Shown: positions 8,875 to 18,983 of the stretch, one piece after another
Layout: every line of letters starts with the position of its first letter
Numbering within the stretch: position 1 is the stretch's first letter
Position numbers and translations under genes: made by a program
Origin: Tieghemiomyces parasiticus
Taxonomy: Eukaryota > Kickxellomycota > Dimargaritomycetes > Dimargaritales > Dimargaritaceae
NCBI GenBank assembly: GCA_027575765.1
Contig: JANBPT010000057.1
Span: forward strand, 1-64,000
Reading direction: 5' to 3'
DNA length: 64,000 nt
Notes under the pieces: generated by a model
The model's input: the letters and a program-made list of their open reading frames with translations, nothing else
Told to the model about the DNA's origin: nothing
Database searches by the model: none

Positions 8875-10541
8875 TCATTTGAGGGTGCCGGCCACCTTAA
8901 AGCGGGGCCTGGTGAAGAAGTTAGACACGCTGCGGATCTTTTTGACTGGAGCAGTAGCGGTGGCAGCGGTCGGCGTTACTTTTGCCTTGGCGGGGGCTTT
9001 GACAACGGGTTTGGTTGGGGCGAAAGTAATCGCGTAGGAATCCAAGTCGTCCACTCCCGCCCGCTTCAGTAGGTCTTCATCATGCCAAAAATTTTGGGTC
9101 AACGAACCGTGCTCTTGACATAATAGCCAAAGGGCGGCATCGACAACCACGTCAGGCCGGCGGTTGAGATGACGCCAATGGACGTAACCGGTCGCCTGGT
9201 TGAACTCATCCAAGTGAATCATGATGCGTGGCCAGATAGCGTTGACGACAATGTTAGTCGCGGCGAGCTCACCCATGAGACCCCGGGCGCACATGGAGAG
9301 GGCGAACCTGGCCGAAGGGGAAGGGGAAGAGGGCATAAAATCGACAATACGGGTTTTGGGGTTAGAGGTGGGCTCAGAGGGGGGTTCCCTCTACTGAATT
9401 GGGGTAGGGTAGGTGCAGAAGACCTGTTAGTCCCGTGACGTCATCAAATCTACGGTGCGTAGCCCGACGAAGTTGAACACAACTAACCATAACACTAATA
9501 ACTACTTACCGGGTCATGGCATAGGGAGTGTCCGCCACATTCCAATCGTCGTGGAAAGTGAGCGGTGGTGCACAAATAAGGACGTGGGGGGTAGCGGACC
9601 GGCGAAGATAGGGAACAGCAGCGCGGACGCAGTTGCGGACGCCGTGGGTATCGATCGAGCTCATCACGGAGAAATCACGTTGTGGGGTATCGAAGGTCTC
9701 GACCATCTGGTAAGACCCCAGAACCGAAATGACCACGTCAATGCCGCCGAGGTCCTCGGAAATGTTATGCATGACTCGGGCAACCTCGGCCCGGTCCCGG
9801 ACGTTGGCCACAAAGGGCCGGACGGTGATACCTCGATCCTTTAGATCGCAAGCGATCTGGTACACTACATCGAGCTGAGGGGTACGGGAACGGGGTGAAA
9901 GGGAAGGAGGAAAGCAAGGTTGGATCGACCGTTAGTCTGCAGCTAGAAGGCGAGTGACGAGCCAGGATAAAGAGGCAGGGGGACACGACCCCTCATGATA
10001 CCTTGCAGGTCAGGGTGGAGGAAAATACTTTTAAGGAATAGAGCCGGCGATTGTGCAGTCCGACCTACCTCTGTATCCTGCACGCATTCGCGCTGGAGGA
10101 AGGCCACCTTAGCACCCAGCTGGGCAGCTTTGACGGCGAAGGAGCTCGACAGGCCTCTGTTGCATGAGCAGAGCGAGAGAAGGAAGGAGGGCGAAAGATT
10201 AAATTGACAGTTAATATATCATATCGGCAGAAGAAGAGAAAATACGGCGAAATAAGCTGCAGTCCTCCGTAGCCTTAAAGCCGTGTGGGTGCCAGGGGTA
10301 AAGGGACGTGCGAGTGGCCCGTTATGCCGTTATGAAATGTTTGGGACGTGAGCACCGACTCTCTATTGCGTATTTTTACTTGTCGGTGAGGGTGTTACTC
10401 ATTCGACCGGTGCCTTCAACGAATTCCTAGAATGCACATGAATCAGCATTTGTAACTGGTCAGGGGCAAGCCGACTTACCTTGGGCTACCGATGATAACG
10501 ATGGCCTTGCCGGCCAACTTGGTGAGTGTGGAGAGGTCCAT
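8875..10541 (-). CDS. HSDL2-like short-chain dehydrogenase with degenerate active site
   Basis: Four exons on the minus strand, 10541-10480, 10156-10069, 9874-9510 and 9307-8875, join in frame to 315 residues. Donors are GTAAGT or GTAGGT; acceptors end CAACAG, CCCTCAG and GGCCAG. The fold is the SDR Rossmann domain closest to hydroxysteroid dehydrogenase-like protein 2: KLAGKAIVIIGSPRGLS at the N-terminus, GGIDVVISVLG, HVLICAPPL, YAMTR, VNAIWPR, then a NFWHDEDLLKRAGVDDLDSYAI end. Several catalytic signatures are altered. The glycine motif ends in Ser24 instead of Gly, the NNAS-type motif reads SVLG (100-103), the catalytic Ser position reads Ala152, and the Tyr168-x3-Lys pair is Tyr168-x3-Arg172, with Arg172 split by an intron. 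The SCP2 domain of animal HSDL2 is replaced by a Lys/Ala/Pro tail. It may be a pseudoenzyme. Substrate unknown. Confidence 0.8.
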
Positions 10542-12963
10542 TGGCACGAGCAAAGCCGTAGGGGGAAGGGTCGCGCAAGGAGTTGAGAGGTTCAAGTAAC
10601 GAGGGGCCGATACTCGGTAAGACAGGGGCTGGAAGCCAAACAGTCAACCAAAAACTAAATATACTCGACCGAGGTTGAAGACGGAAGTCAAGTAGAGGAG
10701 CTGTAAGGATTGGCAATGGTAAAAACTTTTCCCCGTTGGGTTGATATCAGCAGTTGACGTTCTAGTGGTCGCGAACAGATAACAGCGTGAAGGGAGAGCG
10801 AGTGGGGACCCGGTAGGTTATATATCGTCGCACCAGCCGGCCTTCAATTCGAAGCTGAGGTCACTCGTCCAAAAAAAAAAAAAACAAGGGGGGGAGATGC
10901 ATATAGGGCCACAGGCGGGAGTAGGGTTGCGGAAATCCGGACGAACGGGGGAGGGCCCTAGCTACACTGGGCCACTGGGCGCGGGTTCATTAGTAATTCG
11001 CCGATAGCCCCTTTGGCCATAATAGAACTGCGGTATCGTCGCACATAGGTGGATAAAAGTAAGGTCCTATGCGTGGGAGGAGAATGATTATCAAAAATGA
11101 TAGCCAGCCAAGCATACGCGATAGCCCAGGCGGAGCACGACACTCGCAAACGGCGATGGACAGCCTGTCGGTGAGGGACGTAGGACAGAGCATTTAGGGT
11201 TGGGCGAAAACTTTCCCCGGCAATGACAGAAAGCTCGGCAGACTGCCAACCGCTGGCCGGCCCAGCCACAGCATATAGTACACAAGGCCCGTAGGTCTTG
11301 GCAGTCCCGGTACTATTCCATAGGCTCGCTGCCACGACGTATCATCCAGGGCAACGTGGGCCGCCTATGGCAGAAGCTGCAGCGCCGTGTTAAAGGGGAG
11401 GTGATTGTGGGGGCTGATCGCTACTATCGACCGACTGCGGGCGAGCGGAGGTTGGCGGAAATGCTCAGCGCCTGTGTCACAGCCCAGAGTGCTGTGTCCC
11501 GCGGTCTGCAAGCCAGGCCGTTGGGGCGGAGGAGGCTCGGACACCCGCATCGCGAACGCTACTTAATCTATTGTCGCCTAAAGGGCCCCACGGCGGCCTG
11601 CTCTACCCCCGCTCTGTTATCGATGGAGGTCTAAAATAACTACGGGTCCGCACCATATGGCGGCTGTCCAACGGCCCCAGGGCCAATGGTATCCATCGAG
11701 AGGGGGGAAGAATACGCGCTGAAATCTCGGCGATTGGCGCCGGACGAAGAGACTGGCCGCCGATTGGTGGAAACGCCCGGTACTTCGAATTCGGGCGCTG
11801 GGCGGACGGGCCTCCTTGTTGACTTCCCTTCCTTTCTCCCCTTCCCAGCCTCACTCCCTTCGCCGCCTGTGTCCCACCAAACCTCCCTTAATACGATTCC
11901 AACACCGGTGACGCAGAAAGGTAAACAAGGACAGGCATTACGGCGTCGCCTACATGTAAGATGTATGCTACAACCCCTAAATAGCGACTCCGACAGCTGA
12001 CAACCTGTGGCATTGGGAAGGCCACCAAACACCCTTTCTCCTAGTCGTTTATCCTGAGTCAGCGGTCGCCGGATGGGGCGGCATCTATCTAGGCGCTCAG
12101 GCCGTGCCACCATCGGCTGCAGTGTTATTCTCCGACAGCGGCCACCTGTTCTGCAGCTGCGGCCGCGCGTCACGGTTCGAGGTGAACGTCCCGCGCTTTG
12201 TGGGACCGACTGCTGCGGCTGTTTTCTCCCTGCTCCAGCTCCGCCCGAAAACCATGACAGGTGATGTGGCTCATCGGTTGGGCCGAGTTCCAGTAGGTTG
12301 GGTGGTCATCGCCCAGTTGCGGCTAATGAATCCGATTGAAGGCCACGGGTTAGCCTCTGGTGACGACAACGTGGCACTCGGCGACGCTAAGGCCTCTGAC
12401 GCCCCCCAGGGTGGCGTATCTCGCCATGCCTTAGAGACACGGGTGTAGTATCTGATGACTCCAGGGTTGGTTGGCGGCAGCTGGGCAACCGAGGTGCGGC
12501 TAGGAAGAGGGGTTCGCCCTAGGGATAGTTTCATCAGTACAATATGTCGTGTTACTGCCATATGCCAACCCTTGCTTATGACCGCTGCAGCCCGGGCGGA
12601 CGGCCGCGGTCTTATTGGCCTGGATCTCCGCTGGCGGAATTTCGGTTAAGTGCCGTAGGGAAGGCATGCACCTCCTTAGCGAACTTGCAGATTTAGAGCG
12701 TTTCGGTTGCCCCATGTGACAGCCAGGAGGTTACGACACCTCTCCCCCATTCCCCCCCTCTCTCCCTACTCCCCCTCACACCGTCGGGCCTAGCGATGGT
12801 GCTAATTTATTTATTTTTATTTTAGCATAGTTCGACTTCCCGCCCCGATCCGGACCGCTCCCTAAGCCCATCCCAGTGACCCTCCCATTCACCCCCCGTA
12901 ACAAGTAGCATTCGTTATACCGCGTGGCACGTAGACACATTACATACACCTCCCCCCTGTGCC
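10542..12963. other. Intergenic, 2.4 kb, no gene recognised
   Basis: The stretch is GC-rich between about 11,300 and 12,700, and AT-richer nearer the HSDL2-like start, with an A14 run at 10871-10884. Several long frames are open on both strands, but none starts well, splices sensibly or encodes anything recognisable. Just before the AAA ATPase gene lies a C/T tract at 12740-12785, a likely promoter or leader feature. Confidence 0.5.
10871..10884 (+). repeat. A14 homopolymer
   Basis: Fourteen consecutive A residues about 330 bases upstream of the HSDL2-like start codon, read on the opposite strand as a T-tract typical of fungal promoters. Confidence 0.8.
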
Positions 12964-14820
12964 ATGGCGACCGTCTCCCCAACGCATTACTCCGCCTCGT
13001 CCCGATCTCAATCCCGACCGCCAGCACCTGACTCACGATGCGTGGTGGACCGGGTCGGCCGAACGGTGGGCGGCTACGCCGCTGTCGTCACCGCGCTGGT
13101 TCGTACGATACTCGCTTTTCAGCGTGCCCATGAGCGGTCAGCGCACCCGCAAGGCCCGCCGGCCGTCACACCCCCAACCGTGCATAGTGCACTCCTCACC
13201 GGGGCCCCAGGGGCCGGTAAAACCCACCTGGCCCGGACCCTCGCCGTCGCTCTCGGCCTACCCTACCGTTACGTTGACGCTACCACAGTGTTTCATACCA
13301 ACGAGGGCGAGAGCGAGCGATACCTGACGGAATTATTTACCCCGCCGTCACCAACACCAGCCACTGGCGCCCGCCCAGGTCCCTTCCTAGTCATTGTTGA
13401 TCACTTGGATGTTTTGGGGGGCCGGTCCCTCCGCTCCGAATTGTGCCGTCGGGTGTACAGTCGGCTGCTGGGCATATGGGACGCCCCGCCCGTCGCGACC
13501 CGTCCGCTCTTCCTCATTGGCATCACGGCCCGCCCGGAGCTCCTCCAACCAGAACTACTCCGTCCCGATCGGTTCGGCGGCGCTCTATACCCACTAGCCC
13601 TCCGGACCCCAATCGAACGTCTCGCAGTGCTGCGTATCCTGGGCCGGTCTCTGCCCTTCGACCATGAGGAGCTGGATAAATGTCAGCAAGAGGAGGAGGC
13701 CAGAGGCCAGTCCAGTTCGCCAGGTATCAAGATCCTGGCCCGGGTCGCTGAGCTAACCCACGGATTTACACCGGCCGACCTGCAGAATCTCTGCGTTACC
13801 GTCATTCAAGCCTACCTCCAACGTACTGTCGTAGTCCGCCGCCAATCCGTACCAGATGTAGCGACTGCTGGTGGTGTCGAGCCGCTGTCCGCTTCCCTGG
13901 GAGAGCTCACGCTGGCCGAGGCTACCAGTTCTAGTTGCAATCGGTCCACCTTGTTACTGGAAGATTTTACGCGAGCCTTGGCCGTGGTGCAGCCCGCCGG
14001 CCTGGCCGAATTTCGTACGCGTCTACCGGCTGTTGCCTTTAGTGATGTGTACGGCCTCGACGATGTGGTGGCCCAACTCACCCACTCAGTGGTCCGCCCG
14101 TTCCGCCACCGCGCCGTATACCGTCAGCTGGGACTCCGCCCGCCCGCGGGAGTGCTCCTCCACGGGCCCTCCGGAGTGGGAAAGACGATGCTCTGCTGTG
14201 CGCTGGCAACCGCCACGGGAGTCAACTGTATCCTGGCCGAGGCCACCCAGCTCCGGTCCAAGTATGTTGGTGAAACCGAACGTGGCCTCGCCCAGCTATT
14301 CGCCCGTGCCCGGGCCATGGCGCCCTGTCTGCTCATCGTTGAGCAGCTCGACGTCCTGGCCCCCGTCCGTGGGTCCGCCCGGACCACCGAGAATACCAAC
14401 GAACGGATTGTAGCCTCGTTCCTCACCGAAATAGACGGTTTTCATGGGCGGGCCAATGATAGCAGTGATGGTGATGGTGGTGACGTACCGGTTATCGTGG
14501 TGGCCACATCCAACCGACCGAGCCAGATCGACCCGGCACTGCTACGCCCCGGGCGACTCGACCAGCACATCAACATCCCACTCCCCGACCCGGTCCAGCG
14601 CACGGCCATTTTGGCCCGTTTGGCCGAGCGCATGCCTGTCGTTCTCACTCCGGCCTTCCAGTCCCGTTTGGTGGCCGCCACCGAAGGTGCCAGCGGAGCC
14701 GACCTGAAAAACGTGCTCCAGGAGGCGGCCCTGATTTCCCTACGCCAGGATATCCATCACACCACCATCACCGAGGAGCACGTCCGGGAGGCCCTTCGTG
14801 CGCGCTACCCAGACTTTTGA
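12964..14820 (+). CDS. AFG2B (SPATA5L1)-like double AAA ATPase, Walker B residues altered
   Basis: Single exon, 618 residues, CDC48-type tandem AAA protein without the N-terminal substrate domain. Domain 1 has Walker A GAPGAGKT at 80-87 and a Walker B-like LVIVDHLD in which the catalytic Glu is His147; the usual sensor-1 Asn is lost (GITARPELL). Domain 2 has Walker A GPSGVGKT at 401-408 and Walker B LLIVEQLD, where Asp-Glu is replaced by Glu460-Gln461. Sensor 1 (Asn517) and LLRPGRLD with the arginine finger are kept in domain 2, and a C-terminal SGADLKNVLQEAAL helix bundle follows. The best family guess is AFG2B, which in animals joins AFG2A, CINP and AIRIM in the 55LCC complex for ribosome maturation and replisome turnover. 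The CINP-like gene at 27870-28758 supports this. A PEX1/PEX6-type or lone CDC48 relative is the alternative. Confidence 0.7.
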   Translation: MATVSPTHYSASSRSQSRPPAPDSRCVVDRVGRTVGGYAAVVTALVRTILAFQRAHERSAHPQGPPAVTPPTVHSALLTGAPGAGKTHLARTLAVALGLPYRYVDATTVFHTNEGESERYLTELFTPPSPTPATGARPGPFLVIVDHLDVLGGRSLRSELCRRVYSRLLGIWDAPPVATRPLFLIGITARPELLQPELLRPDRFGGALYPLALRTPIERLAVLRILGRSLPFDHEELDKCQQEEEARGQSSSPGIKILARVAELTHGFTPADLQNLCVTVIQAYLQRTVVVRRQSVPDVATAGGVEPLSASLGELTLAEATSSSCNRSTLLLEDFTRALAVVQPAGLAEFRTRLPAVAFSDVYGLDDVVAQLTHSVVRPFRHRAVYRQLGLRPPAGVLLHGPSGVGKTMLCCALATATGVNCILAEATQLRSKYVGETERGLAQLFARARAMAPCLLIVEQLDVLAPVRGSARTTENTNERIVASFLTEIDGFHGRANDSSDGDGGDVPVIVVATSNRPSQIDPALLRPGRLDQHINIPLPDPVQRTAILARLAERMPVVLTPAFQSRLVAATEGASGADLKNVLQEAALISLRQDIHHTTITEEHVREALRARYPDF

Positions 14821-15057
14821 CGGCCTAGTATGTCTACGTGGATCGGTCGGGTTTAGCGTCCTTGGGGGGGGCATCCAAGGAGGGGTGATTCTCTTCGCCA
14901 ACTGCATTTGCCAATTTTTGTTGCTGTTGTGTATTATAAATAATGATATTTTCTACAAGGGGTATAAAAAAAATAAAACTAGCGCGTGATGAAGCATGCT
15001 AGACTCCAATCAACCATTATCGACCTGGCATCATCGAATCTCAGACACCTCGGATAC

Positions 15058-15423
15058 CTACTCAATCGGCATGGCGGCTGCGACGTTCTCCGTGATGTCC
15101 TTGAGCTCCTCGGCCATCTTGGTCACCCGCTTATTCCTCTCCTCGTTCCATCGACCGCAGTCCGCCATGCTCTTGAAGGTCGGGGTGGTGGCCTGGGTGC
15201 CAAGGTGTCCCGACTGGCCCACTAGGTCGTAAAACTTGCTGATGAGGTCCTGTAGCTTGGCCAGATCCTCTTGAGCCTGGCCCAGTGGGTACGGTGTGGA
15301 CAGTGCCTGCTGGAGCCGCTGGAAGTAGTCGTTGCCGGCATGCTCAATGGTCTCCAGTTGCGTAAGCATGCTGTCACAGCAGGTTTTGTGGATGAGCAGG
15401 TGGTTAATGTCCTTGGGCGGCAT
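15058..15423 (-). CDS. Small helical protein, possibly a Mediator-type subunit
   Basis: Minus-strand gene of 121 residues. The ATG at 15423-15421 has an excellent context (GCCACCATG), so the open frame continuing upstream is read as leader. The product is almost all alpha-helical: a helix with paired Cys (KTCCDSMLTQLETIEHAG), a second helix with FQRLQQAL, a LAKLQDLISKFYDLVGQ helix, and a last helix from RWNEERNKRVTKMAEELKD. Size and helix order recall small Mediator subunits such as MED29 or MED30, but no diagnostic motif decides it and I leave it unassigned. It is divergently arranged with the Spindly-like gene, sharing a 664-base promoter region, and convergent with the AAA ATPase gene. Confidence 0.6.
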   Translation of the reverse strand: MPPKDINHLLIHKTCCDSMLTQLETIEHAGNDYFQRLQQALSTPYPLGQAQEDLAKLQDLISKFYDLVGQSGHLGTQATTPTFKSMADCGRWNEERNKRVTKMAEELKDITENVAAAMPIE

Positions 15424-16087
15424 GGTGGCGAGTCTAGCTAGGTGAACAGAATGGAGGGAGAGAGAGATGGAGGGAGGGGATCGGAACTGGCTAGGGGGAA
15501 CTGGCGTTTTGTTAAGCCAACCAGGGCATGGGGATGGTTTCCAATCCCAGGAATCGGGACCGTAGGGGATGGCATGACTTGGTTGACGGTCATAAAGCCT
15601 GGTGGGCGAGGGGCGAATCCCAGTTAGCCCCGTGGTACTACATTGGGAGACATGGTATAGGTGGGAGGCCCTAATGTCAACAAACTGGTTCCCGGTGAAG
15701 TGTAAAGACCCTACGGACCTCATTGCAACCTGTCCATCTCATTTGGCCCCGTCGGACTGTGTATGCATGTGTGTAGAATAGGTAGTAAAACTATCTAGTC
15801 GACCGAAATGTATTTACCTGAAACTACTCCGTCCTTTCTAAAATCCCCTCTGCCATACTCCACGCTTCTCTGGTAACGCCCCCTCCCCTCCCCTCGCCCC
15901 GGTGACCCCAGAAATTCGCATTCCTACTTCTCATTTACCCGAACCACACACGCAACTTCACCCGGAAGCCTCATTCACTGCACCTTAACCACCCTAAACT
16001 CTCGCTATACCCTTGCGCTTGACTAACCACCTCCTTGTTCGTGATAAACCAACTCCGGTCTGTGAGCCTTCTCGGCCCGACCACATT
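15424..16087. other. Bidirectional promoter region
   Basis: 664 bases between the small helical protein (minus) and the Spindly-like gene (plus). GA-rich near the minus-strand start (15445-15480) and C/T-rich near 15880-15900 ahead of the plus-strand start. No gene or TATA box is seen. Confidence 0.5.
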
Positions 16088-18983
16088 ATGCTGGAAACAC
16101 CAACCAAGGTATCGCGGTCACAGCCCCGAACCGGAGCTGGATCATCGGGTCAGCCGTCACTGGGTGATAGGGTCCCGCTAAGCCCGCTAAGTTCGGTTTG
16201 GCCTACCGCTGACCACCGTCCCGCAGGCGAGCCGACCTCGCGGCCCACCGCCGCCATGTTAACCACGCCGCATCGGCCTGGACCTGGCGGTATCCACGCA
16301 ACCCCTGGTACCGCCTCACGTCCGGCCCCTCCGCCTGGTACCTTTAACAGTCCGATCTCCACACCGTTCATTCAGCGGCTCAATGGCCTCGAGCTTCAGT
16401 GGCGGCTGCGCGACGCCTACCGCTTGGTGCGTGAGAAGGATGAGAGTAAGTCACAGAAATTGCCGCACACAAACTTCCTAGTCCAAAGCGGGCGGAGTCC
16501 ACCAACGATCACCGTGAATGGAGGGGCACTCACTCGACTCGTATACCCTACTAAACCACCCGCCACCCTCCCCTATAGATTTGATTCTCGCGGCTGAGAT
16601 TGGCCAGAGCCTGCTGCAGGCCAACGAGGAACTTAAGACCGCCTACGAGAAGGTCCTCATCGAGCAGGAGGCTTTATTGCGTGCGACGCAGGAAGCGGCG
16701 TCGGCCGTGGAACCGAACCCCGCCACCACGTCACCACCGTTGGATCCCACCGCCCCGGACTCCCCGACCCCCAACCGGGCTACTCAGGAACGCCTCGACC
16801 TCCTCAGCACCCTGGTCAGCGAACTGGAACACACCAACGCAGAGCTGCAAATCAAAGCTGACGAGGCAGAGCAAGAGCTCAAGGAGAAGACCCGGGTCCA
16901 CCAGCGGGAGACCAGTCAGCTCCAGCAGTCACTCCGCAACGCGGCGGCGGAGACGGACCGGTTGGTCAAGCTTAGTACGGGATTAGAGGAGGACAAATCC
17001 CGCCTAGCCCGAGAGCGCGGCGACCTTTCCCGGAGCCTCCGTCAAGCCACGCAAGACGGGGCCAAGTCTGAGGTACTGCAGGCGCGGATCGACGAACTGG
17101 AACACGCCCTTGCGGCCGCCCAGACGGGCCGGTCGGACCTGGAGCGGGCCCTAATCGATAGCCACCACGAACTCCAGGATCTCCAAGCGCGCTGCGTGGA
17201 GTACCAGAGCGAACTGGTCGAGGGCCAACAAGTCCACGCCAAGTACGCCGAGTCGGTCCAGCACACCGAGGAACTCAACCGGTCGCTTGAGGAAGCCCAG
17301 GAAACCATCACCTTACTGGCGGCCCAGGTCGATGAACTTCAAACCCGCGTTAAGCTGGTGGGCGACGTGGGCGGTGGTCCCGGAGGGAATGACGGGCCGG
17401 AGTGCGAAGTCAAGACGTTGCTAGGTGAGGTGGAAGACCGTCGACAGGCCCTCGAGTCCCAGCACGAGACTCTCAACCGCCGGCACAAGGGCTTGGTCCG
17501 CGCCCACTCACTCACCGTGCACCAACAGGAACGGATGCGGCATCACATCCACCGGCTCACTCAAATGTCCAACCAGCCCTCCCAGGAGGAAAGGTTACGG
17601 CGGCTAGAACAGATCTTGGGCCAGACCCAGAGCGAGAAGCAGCAACTCCAGCGCCGCGTCGAGCACCTGGAGCGCATGCGCAGCGAATCCCGGTTTATGG
17701 AGTATTATAGTGCAGGGATGTTAGGCAGTGGGGGCGAGTACGGTGACGAGGGTGGGCTAGGTGAAGATCCCTTCTACGGTGCGGACGAGGGGTACGCCGG
17801 CCCGACCCATTCGAACTGCCCCGACGTGGACGGCGACGGCGAGCCACTCACGGGCGACGGGGCCAAGCCAGGGCCCGACCCACCACCAGGTCAGACCCCG
17901 CGCGCCCAGGTCCAACCGCCCCCGGAAGAGGCCCTCATCAACTACTTCCAACTCCGCATTGAGCAACTCATGGGCGAGAACGACCAGCTCCGTGACGAAC
18001 TGCGGACGTGCCAGATGCTCAAACTCAGCGAGTCGGAAAAGCTCGTCCAGATCGAATCCACCCTCCAGGAACGTGACCAGGAGGCCCAGACCCTGCGCGC
18101 CCGGTTCAACCAGCTCAAGTTTGATCATGACGACCTGCGACTCAAGTTACAACACGCGGCACTGGCCCAGGGCGGGGGCGGTGCAACGGCGGTGGTTGGC
18201 GAGGGCCAGGAGGAGGTAGGAGTTGATTCGGCGCCATCCCAGATGGCCCGGTTAAAGGCGCAACTCACCGCCACGTCAGCCCTACCGTCGGTACCGGCCG
18301 CCTTATCAGCCGCGGCGGTGGTTTCGGCGGCCGCCGCCGGATCACGTCGAAACCGCCGGCAGACCCGCCAGGTCTCGGCCCAGCATGGTGAGCTCCTACC
18401 ACTGCGACCGCTCAAGGGCCTCGCAAGCCGGGATAACACGATACCCTTAACAAACGATCCGTCCTACCCGGCCAACCCTCCACCCGCAACCCTGGTGCCT
18501 GTCAATTTACCCATGACGCCCGCAGACGATACGGTGCTGGCCCCGGCCCCGGCCCCGACCACCCCTATCAAACCGCCCACACCACTATTGGCCTCCATCC
18601 CCATATCGGGCCCCAATTCGTCCATCAAGGGTCTACCCACGCTCCACCTGACTACCACCCACGCCCAGGGCGACCCTCCATCCCTCGGGTCCGCGAAGTC
18701 TACCACCAGTCTACGTAGCCTTGGCGGCGGCGGCGGTAGTAGTAGCAGCACGGGTGGGGGGGATAGTAACCGGAATAACGGTGGTCTACCCTTCGATGCT
18801 CTGTTTACGCCACCGGAGCCTGCATTGAATGACGATGCTTTACTTATGCCGCCACCACTGCCACTCTACATGACGGTGTCACCTACTGCATGCCAGACAG
18901 ACAAACCCAAGATCACGCGGGCCCCCAAGCAGACCATTGCTCCTACGGCGGCGGCCGACGCTAGCAATTGCAACCAGCAGTGA
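16088..18983 (+). CDS. Spindly-like dynein-dynactin adaptor with C-terminal CaaX box
   Basis: Two exons, 16088-16445 and 16579-18983, joined through a GTAAGT...CCTATAG intron (133 bases), give 920 residues. Residues 1-100 are a Pro/Ser/Thr-rich disordered head. A CC1-box motif, LAAEIGQSLL (123-132), the dynein light-intermediate-chain site of TRAK, HAP1, BICD and Spindly, opens a coiled coil running to about residue 500. At 399-408 is TLLGEVEDRR, which matches the Spindly motif that contacts the dynactin pointed end. The following QERM, LTQM and EERLRRLEQIL segments also resemble the same region of animal Spindly. A second coiled coil spans about 575-660, followed by a long disordered tail. 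The protein ends in Cys-Asn-Gln-Gln, a farnesylation-type CaaX box, like the CPQQ end of human Spindly. Role inferred: bringing dynein to kinetochores. It is longer than the human protein (605 residues). Confidence 0.78.

Noticed and set aside
8850..8880. GGTTCGAC-type sequence resembling a tRNA B box (also near 26,815)
   Set aside because: No matching A box at the right distance and no pairing acceptor stem; not tRNA genes.
11640..12173. 177-codon minus-strand frame in the GC-rich spacer before the AAA ATPase gene
   Set aside because: Overlapping frames are open on the other strand too, there is no recognisable domain, and Arg/Gly/Pro-rich composition is what GC-rich non-coding DNA gives.
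12271..12561. Minus-strand frame beginning MAVTRHIVLMKL, which resembles the start of stress-responsive A/B-barrel (Dabb) proteins
   Set aside because: The similarity stops after about 12 residues and no donor site or continuing exon restores the family.
15424..15723. N-terminal extension of the small helical protein
   Set aside because: The internal ATG at 15423 has a near-perfect start context and the upstream part has no helix-type sequence or bias; it is read as leader.
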